A stretch of DNA of 7,368 nucleotides from Paludibacteraceae bacterium (GCA_017648235.1 JAGCIZ010000238.1:1-7368), one strand, 5' to 3'. Shown: positions 1-6,904, numbered from the stretch's first letter. Made by a program: numbers and translations. The notes: generated by a model from the letters alone, not told the origin.

Positions 1-35
1 ACAAAATTTAGTAATGAGAAAAAACAACCATTCAC

Positions 36-67
36 TTTGTCAGTTCCGGCAATCTTCACTACCTTTG
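36..67 (+). promoter_or_regulatory. Bacteroides-type sigma promoter of the cobalamin operon
   Basis: TTTG at 36-39 is followed, 20 bases later, by TACCTTTG at 60-67. This matches the primary sigma factor promoter of Bacteroidota (-33 TTTG, -7 TAnnTTTG) in both boxes and in spacing. Transcription would start about 6-9 bases after 67, near 73-76, just ahead of the riboswitch. The leader up to the first start codon would be about 380 nt. The site was found by eye; its position directly before the aptamer is the main reason to trust it. Bases 1-35 hold no recognisable feature. Confidence 0.75.
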
Positions 68-91
68 CCATCGCAATGAGGAGCTCCAACG

Positions 92-250
92 AAGGGTTTC
101 TTTCTAAAAGAGTGAAAAGGGAATTTGGTGAAAATCCAAAACAATACCTGTTGCTGTGAGTCCTTTTTTTAGATTTATTGCATCCGTCTGCCACTGGCAA
201 AATGCTGGGAAGGCGCAATAAATGGGACAAGTCAGAAGACCTACCTCGCT
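92..250 (+). ncRNA. Cobalamin riboswitch (adenosylcobalamin-type aptamer)
   Basis: The conserved elements of the cobalamin aptamer appear in the right order. A GGGTTTC segment (94-100) fits the 5' strand of P2. Next is GGGAATTTGGTGAAAATCC (119-137) with a TTTGG/CCAAA stem (124-128/136-140). CCTGTTGCTGTGAG (147-160) corresponds to the family's CCGCAACUGUaAg. The B12-box GCCACTG is at 190-196, followed by GGGAAGGC (207-214), and this arm is closed by a perfect 8-bp stem TTTATTGC/GCAATAAA (174-181/215-222). The 3' signature GACAAGTCAGAAGACCTACC lies at 226-245 and matches the family's AAGcCaGgAGACCUGCC. Known members bind corrinoids and repress B12 synthesis or uptake genes. Here it precedes a BtuG/BtuB operon, which fits. 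The edges are approximate because the P1 pairing was not folded computationally. Confidence 0.95.
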
Positions 251-270
251 GCAGTAAAAAAGATTTGAAA

Positions 271-284
271 CCGCAGGATAACGG
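271..284 (+). promoter_or_regulatory. Candidate P13 kissing-loop hairpin and antiterminator segment
   Basis: CCG (271-273) can pair with CGG (282-284), closing a loop whose CAGG (274-277) is complementary to CCUG (147-150) in the aptamer's L5 region. That is the geometry of the L5-L13 kissing interaction known in cobalamin riboswitches. The same segment, GCAGGATAACG (273-283), is nearly a copy of the terminator's 3' arm (GCAGGATACG, 427-436). It could therefore pair with the terminator's 5' arm (405-415, about 10 bp with two bulges) when not held by the aptamer. The base complementarity is visible; the switching mechanism is inferred. The stretch between this hairpin and the terminator (285-402) shows only a weak 6-bp inverted repeat (AACGCT 331-336, AGCGTT 378-383) and no convincing gene. 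Confidence 0.45.
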
Positions 285-402
285 GCAAAATCGAAACTAT
301 TTTTTTCTATCAATTCATATTGAAGAGGTAAACGCTGGTTAAAAAAAATGCCAAGTGAAGTTTATCGTCAATAAAAAAGCGTTGGAATAATAATGTTTTC
401 AT

Positions 403-450
403 GTCGTGTCCTTGCGTGTAAAAGTTGCAGGATACGACTTTTAATTTTTT
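403..450 (+). terminator. Intrinsic terminator, riboswitch expression platform
   Basis: GTCGTGTCCTTGC (403-415) pairs with GCAGGATACGAC (427-438), giving about 12 bp with one G-U pair and one bulged U. An 11-base loop separates the arms. TTTTAATTTTTT (439-450) follows at once, and the first gene's ATG is at 457. The position, downstream of a cobalamin aptamer and directly ahead of the first gene, makes it the likely off-switch when B12 is bound. A less likely alternative is that the hairpin acts on translation initiation. Confidence 0.8.
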
Positions 451-456
451 ATAAAT

Positions 457-954
457 ATGAGAAAAAAATATTTTATTTCAACAGTAGCAATTGCGACACT
501 TTTCGCGAGTAATGTATTGGCAGATAACACAATGCGTATCGAATACATGTCGAGCGAAGAGTATAAAGAAAAAGTGAGTGCCATTGCAAGATGGGAAATA
601 GACGGAGCAAACGAACGCTTCCGGCTTATAGGTATCGACGGAACATTACTTGCCGAAAGAAATTTGTACGACGACATCAAACAAATCGTATTCTACGACG
701 ATAATGGTTCTACCGTCGAACTTGAAAACGTGAGCGACCATTCGGTAACAATTTTCCCCAACCCAACTAAAGAGATTCTTCACATCAACGGAATCAAACA
801 AGGTGAGGTTATTCGTATTTTCTCACTGAACGGAAACGTCATCGTCAACGAAAAAACCGAAAACGAAACTTTAACCCTATCGGTAGCAACATTGCCAAAC
901 GGCATTTATTTGCTACAAATAGGCACCGAAATTGTAAAATTCATTAAAGAATAA
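457..954 (+). CDS. Small secreted protein with T9SS type A sorting domain
   Basis: This 165-residue protein is the first gene of the riboswitch operon. Residues 1-22 form a Sec signal peptide (basic MRKK, hydrophobic core, cleavage near VLA-DN). Residues 23-95 are a short mature region I do not recognise. It contains a motif, about 56-80, of the form hydrophobic-I-x-x-D-G-(7x)-L-x-x-D-I-x-x-I-x-F that recurs in the next gene's product. Residues 96-165 fit the Por_Secre_tail/T9SS type A C-terminal domain: IFPNPT at 99-104, an IRIFSLNG strand near 119-126, LPNGIYLLQI at 146-155, and terminal KFIKE. Known tails of this type send cargo across the outer membrane and are often removed during surface anchoring, so the mature protein may be only about 70 residues. 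There is no Shine-Dalgarno sequence, only an AT-rich leader, as is usual in Bacteroidota. The domain call is firm; the function is unknown, but expression should follow B12 status. Confidence 0.85.
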   Translation: MRKKYFISTVAIATLFASNVLADNTMRIEYMSSEEYKEKVSAIARWEIDGANERFRLIGIDGTLLAERNLYDDIKQIVFYDDNGSTVELENVSDHSVTIFPNPTKEILHINGIKQGEVIRIFSLNGNVIVNEKTENETLTLSVATLPNGIYLLQIGTEIVKFIKE

Positions 955-971
955 TAAAAAGAAAAAACAAC

Positions 972-1982
972 ATGAAAAAATCTATTTTATTTTTAGCGTT
1001 TGCATTAATAGCAATTAGTGTTTCGGCACAAATGATTATCTGGAAAAATGGCGAAACCATCGGAGAATATGACATTCTTGATGTAGATAGTGTAACTTTT
1101 CGCCGTTCAGAGCCAGAACTTCCTTACGAACTTCGTATTTTAACTTTTGAAGATAAAGATAAAAAATTTGAAGAATACGGCTTGGAAGCAGGAACAATCT
1201 CTACTTGGAGCGACCTCATCGATAGTCCGCAATACGGTGGCCCAATGCTTTACGGTGAAGACGTGATGTCTCCAACCGACTACCACTGGAGCGATGAAAA
1301 TAACACAAACCTTTGTCATACCATTTCTTGGAATTATGCTTTGGGAGGACATGCAATTTCTAATTATTCATCAAAATCGTATGGCTACACAAATGCCGAT
1401 CGCAACTCTCTTATTGTACAATTTTACGGAGAAGATTATGTAAAAGATAATGCCGGAAACGATGCTGCTTTAGGGTGGTTTTGCGTACAACTGACAACTC
1501 CAACCAATGGCGGAAATAGTGGTGATAACTTTGCCGTACATTTTGGTTATGTTGACTTTTATTCGATGTCCAACGAATTGCAAGGCTTTAGCTTTGAAGA
1601 TGGAGTAGCTCGTGTTATCGACCACATGTATGTAACCAACACAAACTATACACTTAACCAAATTCTATATGGTGTGGGTAGCGAAGCTGGCAACTCTTTT
1701 GGAGGAAACTATACCGAGCCTACTGAAGATAGCTGGTTCAAAATTACTGCTTATGGTTATGCCAACGAAGATGATGACGAGCCAACTTCTTCCGTTGATT
1801 TCTATCTTTTTCAAAATCTAACGCCTGTTCTCGATTGGGCTAAATGGGATTTATCCAGTCTTGGAGAGGTTGTGAAAGTAGAATTCAATATGTCCGCATC
1901 AGCAGATATGGGCGGCTCCTATGGGCTTACAATACCTGCTTACTTTGCATACGACGATGTGGCAGTGCGTTTCGACAAATAA
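972..1982 (+). CDS. DUF4465-like exported protein of the cobalamin operon
   Basis: This is a 336-residue exported protein, 17 bases downstream of the preceding gene. Residues 1-19 or 1-20 are a signal peptide (cleavage near SVSA-Q). There is no lipobox cysteine and no T9SS tail, since the protein ends AYDDVAVRFDK. It is therefore predicted to be soluble in the periplasm or released by a route not visible here. Residues 21-43 hold a short G-(7x)-I-x-D-V-D-S-V-T-F motif like that in the preceding protein. Residues about 56-335 resemble DUF4465: a LTFED start, a Gly/Trp/Tyr/Asn-rich beta region, then WAKWDLSSLGEVVKVEFNMS (290-309) and a closing YGLTIPAYFAYDDVAVRF. From memory, DUF4465 proteins recur beside BtuB/BtuG genes in Bacteroidota, which fits. 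Corrinoid binding is possible but not shown by any residue I can point to. Confidence 0.8.
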   Translation: MKKSILFLAFALIAISVSAQMIIWKNGETIGEYDILDVDSVTFRRSEPELPYELRILTFEDKDKKFEEYGLEAGTISTWSDLIDSPQYGGPMLYGEDVMSPTDYHWSDENNTNLCHTISWNYALGGHAISNYSSKSYGYTNADRNSLIVQFYGEDYVKDNAGNDAALGWFCVQLTTPTNGGNSGDNFAVHFGYVDFYSMSNELQGFSFEDGVARVIDHMYVTNTNYTLNQILYGVGSEAGNSFGGNYTEPTEDSWFKITAYGYANEDDDEPTSSVDFYLFQNLTPVLDWAKWDLSSLGEVVKVEFNMSASADMGGSYGLTIPAYFAYDDVAVRFDK

Positions 1983-2001
1983 TAAATATTAACTTTGCAA
2001 A

Positions 2002-3738
2002 ATGAAAAAATTACTTCTATTCAGTGCCATTATTCTTGCCTTTTCATCGTGTAATATCGATGAGGAAATTACCGTTGACAATCCTCCAAAAATAACTTTC
2101 GAGAACAAATCGGGAGTTTATTCTACTAAAATTGGGAGAACAATAACCATTGTTCCTAATTACGAATACGCAAAAAATGCTATCTACACATGGAGCATCA
2201 ACGATTCTATTATTGGCATCGACCCCACGCTTGAGTTTTGTGGCAAAGAGTTAGGTCAAGTTTACGTTACCATAAAAGTTGAAACCGAAAATGGAGAAGA
2301 CAAGCGTGAAATTCGCATCGACGTGGTAGAACTCGAAATCCCTACGGTATCGGTTGCAGGAGCAGAAAACGGATTCATTTTAGCCTTAGATGGCAAAATA
2401 ACCCTGAATGCTTTGGTCAGAAAAACTTCTATCCCGACAACCTACGATTGGAAACTAAACGACCAAAGTGTAAGCAGTGAACTGTCATATACATTTTTAG
2501 CCAAAGAACTAGGCATTTATACATTGGTTTTCGAAGCAAAAAATGAAGACGGAGCAGACAAAGTTGAAATCAAAATAGAGGTTGTGGAATTTGCACCTAT
2601 CTCATGGCAATTTTTGCAAACTGACTATCAATTGGTAGCTGGTCGCGTGATTGAAGTTGGACCTACCGAAACGCAAAATTTAGAAAATGCTACTTTTTGC
2701 TATAAACTCGGAGAAAATACTGTTCAAGAAGGAACGAAACAAACTTGGATGTGCAACCTAACACAAGTTGGGAAACACGAAGTAACCGTTTCTGCAAACA
2801 TTGTGCGTGGCGAAAAAGAAGAATCACTCACGCAAACGCTTACGGTGAATGTAATTTCTCCAGAGGACTTAAACTATCGTGCGAAAACAGAAAACTCATC
2901 AGCCAATTGGAATAAAGTTTACGAATACACACCTGCTCCGGGACAATTCATCAACGAACTTAAGACAGGAGGTTTTGACGGCAATCAAAGCACGCCACAA
3001 GCATCCATTGCGTATGCAGAAGCTCGACTTTCGTCTAACAATTGGGTTTCACTAGGTGGATTTGGTGGTTACATCGTAGTAGGATTCGATCACAGCATCG
3101 ACAATACTGGTGGATATGACTTTGGTGTGCTTGGTAACTCATTCTCAGGATCATCGGAACCGGGTATTGTGTGGGTGATGCAAGACGAAAATGGCGACGG
3201 GCTTCCTAACGACAACTGGTACGAACTTCGTGGTTCGGAAACAGGCAAGGAATCAACTATTCAGAATTACGCCATAACTTACTATAGACCAAGTGCAAAA
3301 CAAATGTCGGTACAATGGACCGACAACCAAGGCAATAGCGGTGAAATAGATTACCTTAAAATGTATCACAATCAAGATTTCTACTACCCTATGTGGATTG
3401 AAGAGAATTCTTACACACTTCGTGGCACTTGCCTTGAAGCTCGCAACTACGACAAATCAGGCAATGGCTCCTACTGGATTCTTCCTGAATATGATTGGGG
3501 ATATGCAGACAACTTTAGTTCCATCGATCGTTTGACAAATGATGCAAATGCAAACGCCGATGCAAATGCAAATTATTTCAAAATTTCTAATGCAATCGAT
3601 GCACAAGGCAATAGTGTTGATTTGAAATTTATCGATTTCATCAAAATTCAAACTGGCGTCAATACCAAAAGCGGTTGGCTTGGCGAAGTTTCTACCGAGG
3701 TGCTTGGATTTTTTGATTGTAGTATGACAAAAGAATAA
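2002..3738 (+). CDS. Surface lipoprotein with Ig/PKD-like repeats, cobalamin operon
   Basis: This is a 578-residue predicted lipoprotein. The signal peptide ends in a lipobox (LAFSSC) with lipidated Cys17, followed by NIDEE. Acidic residues just after the cysteine resemble the Bacteroidota surface-export signal. Two PKD/Ig-like repeats follow at about 35-112 and 115-196. Both contain a Y-x-W core (YTWSIND; YDWKLND), a later ELG-x-Y turn, and an ENGEDK/EDGADK segment leading to a final strand ending DVVE/EVVE. A third, divergent repeat covers about 200-286. The C-terminal region (about 290-578) is rich in Gly, Asn and aromatic residues and contains DENGDGLPND (395-404), a D-x-N-x-D-G pattern typical of Ca2+ loops. 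The repeats probably act as a stalk for the C-terminal domain. Such proteins are often labelled 'cell surface protein' in Bacteroidota B12 loci. A role as an extra B12 binder of the BtuH type is a guess; homology was not checked. It starts 19 bases after the previous gene. Confidence 0.8.
   Translation: MKKLLLFSAIILAFSSCNIDEEITVDNPPKITFENKSGVYSTKIGRTITIVPNYEYAKNAIYTWSINDSIIGIDPTLEFCGKELGQVYVTIKVETENGEDKREIRIDVVELEIPTVSVAGAENGFILALDGKITLNALVRKTSIPTTYDWKLNDQSVSSELSYTFLAKELGIYTLVFEAKNEDGADKVEIKIEVVEFAPISWQFLQTDYQLVAGRVIEVGPTETQNLENATFCYKLGENTVQEGTKQTWMCNLTQVGKHEVTVSANIVRGEKEESLTQTLTVNVISPEDLNYRAKTENSSANWNKVYEYTPAPGQFINELKTGGFDGNQSTPQASIAYAEARLSSNNWVSLGGFGGYIVVGFDHSIDNTGGYDFGVLGNSFSGSSEPGIVWVMQDENGDGLPNDNWYELRGSETGKESTIQNYAITYYRPSAKQMSVQWTDNQGNSGEIDYLKMYHNQDFYYPMWIEENSYTLRGTCLEARNYDKSGNGSYWILPEYDWGYADNFSSIDRLTNDANANADANANYFKISNAIDAQGNSVDLKFIDFIKIQTGVNTKSGWLGEVSTEVLGFFDCSMTKE
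3541..3576 (+). repeat. 18-bp tandem duplication inside the surface lipoprotein gene
   Basis: GATGCAAATGCAAA occurs at 3541-3554 and again at 3559-3572, giving two 18-bp units. Each unit is itself built from GATGCA/AATGCA-like 6-mers. The frame is kept and encodes DANANA followed by DANANY (residues 514-525). It looks like a slippage-derived, in-frame, loop-forming insertion. Confidence 0.75.
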
Positions 3739-3778
3739 AAAGAAACCGAAATACCTTTTCCAAAAAAAATACAAGTAA

Positions 3779-4846
3779 ATGCCATATAAAATAAAAATAT
3801 TACTTTCCGTATTCTTCGCTTCATTTTTCCTTGCGGGATGTATGGAGTGGGAGTACGGTTTGGAAGAGGATTTTGCGGCAAGTGGCGAAGGACTTTTCAT
3901 CACCAACGAAGGCAATTTTCAGTACGGCAACGCCTCACTTTCTTACTACGACCCCGAAACAAAAACCATCGAAAACGAAATTTTCTATCGTGCCAACGCC
4001 ATGAAACTTGGCGATGTAGCACAGTCGATGATTATCAGAGATGGGATAGGATGGGTCGTTGTCAACAATTCGCACGTAGTTTTTGCCATCGACATCAACA
4101 CGTTCAAAGAAGTTGGGCGAATAACCAACCTCACCTCGCCACGCTACATGCATTTCATCTCCGACGAAAAAGCCTACATTACGCAGATTTGGGACAATCG
4201 CATTTTTATTGTCAACCCAAAACGATACGAAATAACGGGCTACATCGAATGCCCCAACATGACCACCGAAAGCGGATCTACCGAACAAATGGTACAATAT
4301 GGGAAATACGTATTCGTAAATTGTTGGTCGTACCAAAATCGTATTCTAAAAATAGATACCGAAACAGACAAAGTTGTGGACGAACTCACCGTTGGCATTC
4401 AACCCACATCGCTCGTAATGGACTGCAACAACAAACTTTGGACAGTGACCGACGGCGGCTACGAAGGCTCTCCCTACGGACACGAAGCACCATCGCTTTA
4501 CCGTATTGATGCCGAAACTTTTCAAATTGAACAACAATTTCGTTTCTCTTTTGGCGATGCTCCATCGGAGGTGCAACTCAACGGTACAAAAGACAAAATC
4601 TATTGGATAAACAACGATATTTGGGAGATGGACGTTACAGCAGATTATCTGCCAATAAAACCATTTCTGCCCTATCAAGAAACCATTTACTACGGACTTA
4701 CCATTTGTCCACGCACAGGCGACGTGTACGTAGCCGACGCCATTGATTATTGTCAGCAAGGAAAAATTTATCGCTATTCAAAAGATGGCGAACTCATTGA
4801 TGAATTTTATGTAGGAATTATCCCCGGAGCATTTTGTTGGAAATGA
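3779..4846 (+). CDS. btuG: BtuG-like cobalamin-binding beta-propeller lipoprotein
   Basis: This 355-residue lipoprotein has a signal peptide ending FFLAGC (Cys21). The sequence after it, MEWEYGLEEDF, is strongly acidic and consistent with surface exposure. The mature part is a YncE/DUF5074-type beta-propeller. It opens with GLFITNEGNF (38-47) and SLSYYDPET, and shows blade-like repeats such as VVFAIDINTFKEVGRI (100-115), RIFIVNPKRYEITGYI (141-156), RILKIDTETDKVVDEL (188-203), SLYRIDAETFQIEQQF (239-254) and KIYRYSKDGELIDEF (329-343). It ends VGIIPGAFCWK. BtuG proteins of gut Bacteroides bind B12 extremely tightly and cap the BtuB channel. The riboswitch and the adjoining btuB make that assignment strong here. 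The gap from the previous gene is 40 bases with no terminator, and its stop overlaps the btuB start. The B12-contacting residues were not mapped. Confidence 0.88.
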   Translation: MPYKIKILLSVFFASFFLAGCMEWEYGLEEDFAASGEGLFITNEGNFQYGNASLSYYDPETKTIENEIFYRANAMKLGDVAQSMIIRDGIGWVVVNNSHVVFAIDINTFKEVGRITNLTSPRYMHFISDEKAYITQIWDNRIFIVNPKRYEITGYIECPNMTTESGSTEQMVQYGKYVFVNCWSYQNRILKIDTETDKVVDELTVGIQPTSLVMDCNNKLWTVTDGGYEGSPYGHEAPSLYRIDAETFQIEQQFRFSFGDAPSEVQLNGTKDKIYWINNDIWEMDVTADYLPIKPFLPYQETIYYGLTICPRTGDVYVADAIDYCQQGKIYRYSKDGELIDEFYVGIIPGAFCWK

Positions 4847-6894
4847 AAAAACGCTATTTGACATACATTTTACTCCTGATGCTATTTTCTGCAAATGCCG
4901 AAGAAAATAGTACTACATACGATGTGCATAAAAAAATCCTAATTCCTGAAGTTACGGTTTATGGTAAAAGACCTTTGAAGGAAATTGGCATCCAGCAAAC
5001 CAAACTCGACTCCGTAGTACTGAAAGAAAACATTGCACTCTCCATGGCCGATGTTTTAACTTTCAACACGCCTATTTTTGTAAAAAGTTACGGACGAGCA
5101 ACGCTCTCTACTGTTTCGTTTCGTGGCACATCGCCATCGCATACGCAAGTAACATGGAACGGAATGCGAATAAACAACCCAATGCTTGGAATGACGGACT
5201 TTTCTATGATTCCGTCGTATTTTATCGATAAAGCATCGCTACTTCACGGAACGTCGTCGGTAAACGAAACGGGAGGCGGACTCGGAGGAGCCATAAAACT
5301 CTCTACCTCTCCCGCCGAGCAAGAAGGTTTTGGACTGCAATTCGTGCAAGGAATTGGCTCGTTTTATACGTTCGACGATTTTCTCCGACTCTCATACGGC
5401 AATGAACATTGGCAAACTTCTACACGAATTGTTTTCTCTACCTCAAAAAACAACTACAAATTCCGCAACCACGACAAAAAGATTAACGTCTACGACGATG
5501 ATATGAACATCGTGGAGCAATACTACCCCATAGAGCGAAACAAAAGTGGAGAGTTCAAAGATTTGCATCTTTTGCAAGAGGTTTATTACAACAACAAACG
5601 TGGCGACCGCTTCGGGTTGAACGCTTGGTACATCTACTCCAACCGCGAACTACCAATGCTAACCGTTGACCACGGCGACGATACCGACTTCGATAACCGA
5701 CAACGTGAACATACGTTCCGCAGTGTTTTCTCCTACGACCATTTGGCCGAAGCGTGGAAAGTTTCTGCCAACGCAGGTTACATCTACACTTGGATGGCCT
5801 ACGACTACAAACGCGACCTTGGCAACGGTGTAATGGCACACATGACCCGCTCACGCAGTAAAATTCACACAATTTACGGAAAAGTTGAGGGAGAATATCA
5901 TTTGCATAAAAAATGGCTATTTATGGCTAACCTTTCGGCACATCAGCACTTTGTGGAGAGCCGCGACAAAAACGTCATTATCCAAAGCGGCGACAAAGGC
6001 ATTGTTGGTTACCGAAAAGCACGCATAGAACTTTCGGGTAGTGCATCGGTCAAATGGCAACCAATCGACCGGCTCGGAATGTCGGTGGTGGTGCGCGAAG
6101 AACTTTATGGGAAGAACTGGACTCCGGTGATTCCTGCATTTTTTATCGACGGCGTATTGTCCAAAAAAGGCAATCTGATGGCAAAAGCGTCGGTTTCACG
6201 CAACTTCCGTTTCCCCACGCTCAACGACCTTTACTTTTTGCCCGGGGGAAACCCCGAACTCAAGCAAGAAAGCGGTTGGACCTACGATGCCGGACTTTCG
6301 TTCGCTGTAGGAAAAAAAGATGTTTATTCGCTTTCGGGCTCTGCCACGTGGTTCGATTCTTACATCAACGATTGGATTATTTGGTTGCCAACGACCAAAG
6401 GATTTTTCTCGCCCGACAATATCAAAGATGTGCATGCTTATGGTGTGGAATTGCAAGCCGACTTGAACTTGATTTTCCCCAAAGATTGGCGACTTGGGCT
6501 AAACGGCACTTTCTCGTGGACGCCCTCCATCAACCAAGGCGAGCCACGCTCACCGGCCGACCAATCGGTAGGTAAGCAACTGCCCTACATTCCACTGCTC
6601 TCGTCCACCATCAATGGGCGACTCTCATGGCGACGCTGGACACTCTCGTACAAGTGGTGCTACTATAGCGAACGCTTCACCATGTCGAGCAACGACCTCT
6701 CGCTCACTGGCAAGCTTCCGCCCTACTTTATGAGCAACCTTTCATTGGAAAAACTTTTTCTTTTCCGCTGGGCCGATTTGTCGCTCAAAGGCACGATAAA
6801 CAACCTCTTCGACGAGGAGTACCTCTCCGTGCTCTCACGCCCTATGTCCGGCATCAACTTCGAGTTCTTTGTAGGAATTACGCCAAAGTGGTAA
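4843..6894 (+). CDS. btuB: BtuB-like TonB-dependent cobalamin transporter
   Basis: This is an outer-membrane B12 transporter powered by TonB-ExbBD. The chosen start is ATG 4843, which overlaps the btuG stop as ATGA and gives MKKRYLTY, a normal signal peptide start cleaved near SANA-EE (residue 19). A TTG three codons upstream (4834) is possible but less likely. The 683-residue protein has a TonB-box-like PEVTVYGK (35-42). The plug follows (about 45-157), with ADVLTFNTPIFVKSYG, VSFRGTSPSHTQVTWNGMRI and a GGGLGGAIKLST end. Aromatic-rich barrel strands then run to the C-terminus. They include the receptor motif FRFPTLNDLYFLPGGNPELK (about 454-473) and the closing INNLFDEEYLSV (from about 653), ending in Trp. 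There is no N-terminal carboxypeptidase-like domain, so it is BtuB-like, not SusC-like. E. coli BtuB is about 600 residues; the extra length probably lies in loops. The substrate is inferred from the riboswitch and the btuG partner. Confidence 0.9.
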   Translation: MKKRYLTYILLLMLFSANAEENSTTYDVHKKILIPEVTVYGKRPLKEIGIQQTKLDSVVLKENIALSMADVLTFNTPIFVKSYGRATLSTVSFRGTSPSHTQVTWNGMRINNPMLGMTDFSMIPSYFIDKASLLHGTSSVNETGGGLGGAIKLSTSPAEQEGFGLQFVQGIGSFYTFDDFLRLSYGNEHWQTSTRIVFSTSKNNYKFRNHDKKINVYDDDMNIVEQYYPIERNKSGEFKDLHLLQEVYYNNKRGDRFGLNAWYIYSNRELPMLTVDHGDDTDFDNRQREHTFRSVFSYDHLAEAWKVSANAGYIYTWMAYDYKRDLGNGVMAHMTRSRSKIHTIYGKVEGEYHLHKKWLFMANLSAHQHFVESRDKNVIIQSGDKGIVGYRKARIELSGSASVKWQPIDRLGMSVVVREELYGKNWTPVIPAFFIDGVLSKKGNLMAKASVSRNFRFPTLNDLYFLPGGNPELKQESGWTYDAGLSFAVGKKDVYSLSGSATWFDSYINDWIIWLPTTKGFFSPDNIKDVHAYGVELQADLNLIFPKDWRLGLNGTFSWTPSINQGEPRSPADQSVGKQLPYIPLLSSTINGRLSWRRWTLSYKWCYYSERFTMSSNDLSLTGKLPPYFMSNLSLEKLFLFRWADLSLKGTINNLFDEEYLSVLSRPMSGINFEFFVGITPKW

Positions 6895-6904
6895 AAAACA
6901 ACAC

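Noticed and set aside
164..170. T-run inside the riboswitch as an early terminator
   Set aside because: No stable GC-rich hairpin precedes it, and it falls in a variable junction between conserved aptamer elements.
104..313. Minus-strand open frame of 69 codons over the leader
   Set aside because: It lies on the strand opposite the conserved cobalamin aptamer, and its translation shows no recognisable domain.
349..375. ATG plus eight codons (MPSEVYRQ) in the leader as a possible leader peptide
   Set aside because: It is very short with no composition or position signal typical of attenuation peptides; the riboswitch already explains control.
1990..1997. TAACTTTG matching the Bacteroidota -7 box before the third gene
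   Set aside because: No TTTG box at the right distance, and the implied transcription start falls at or inside the start codon. An internal promoter is not supported.
3457..3915. Minus-strand open frame of 152 codons across the end of the third gene and the start of btuG
   Set aside because: It is antisense to two well-supported genes, has no domain signature, and is rich in Ile/Cys/Phe as expected from antisense of A-rich coding DNA.
3838..4509. Plus-strand 223-codon frame inside btuG
   Set aside because: It overlaps the beta-propeller gene in another frame; its Arg/His/Gln-rich translation is typical of a shadow frame.
4834..4842. TTG start for btuB, three codons upstream of the ATG
   Set aside because: ATG 4843 gives a standard MKK signal peptide and an ATGA overlap with btuG, both more usual.
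6054..6575. Plus-strand 173-codon frame inside btuB
   Set aside because: It is an out-of-frame shadow with Arg-rich composition. btuB is unbroken and has clear receptor motifs in its own frame.
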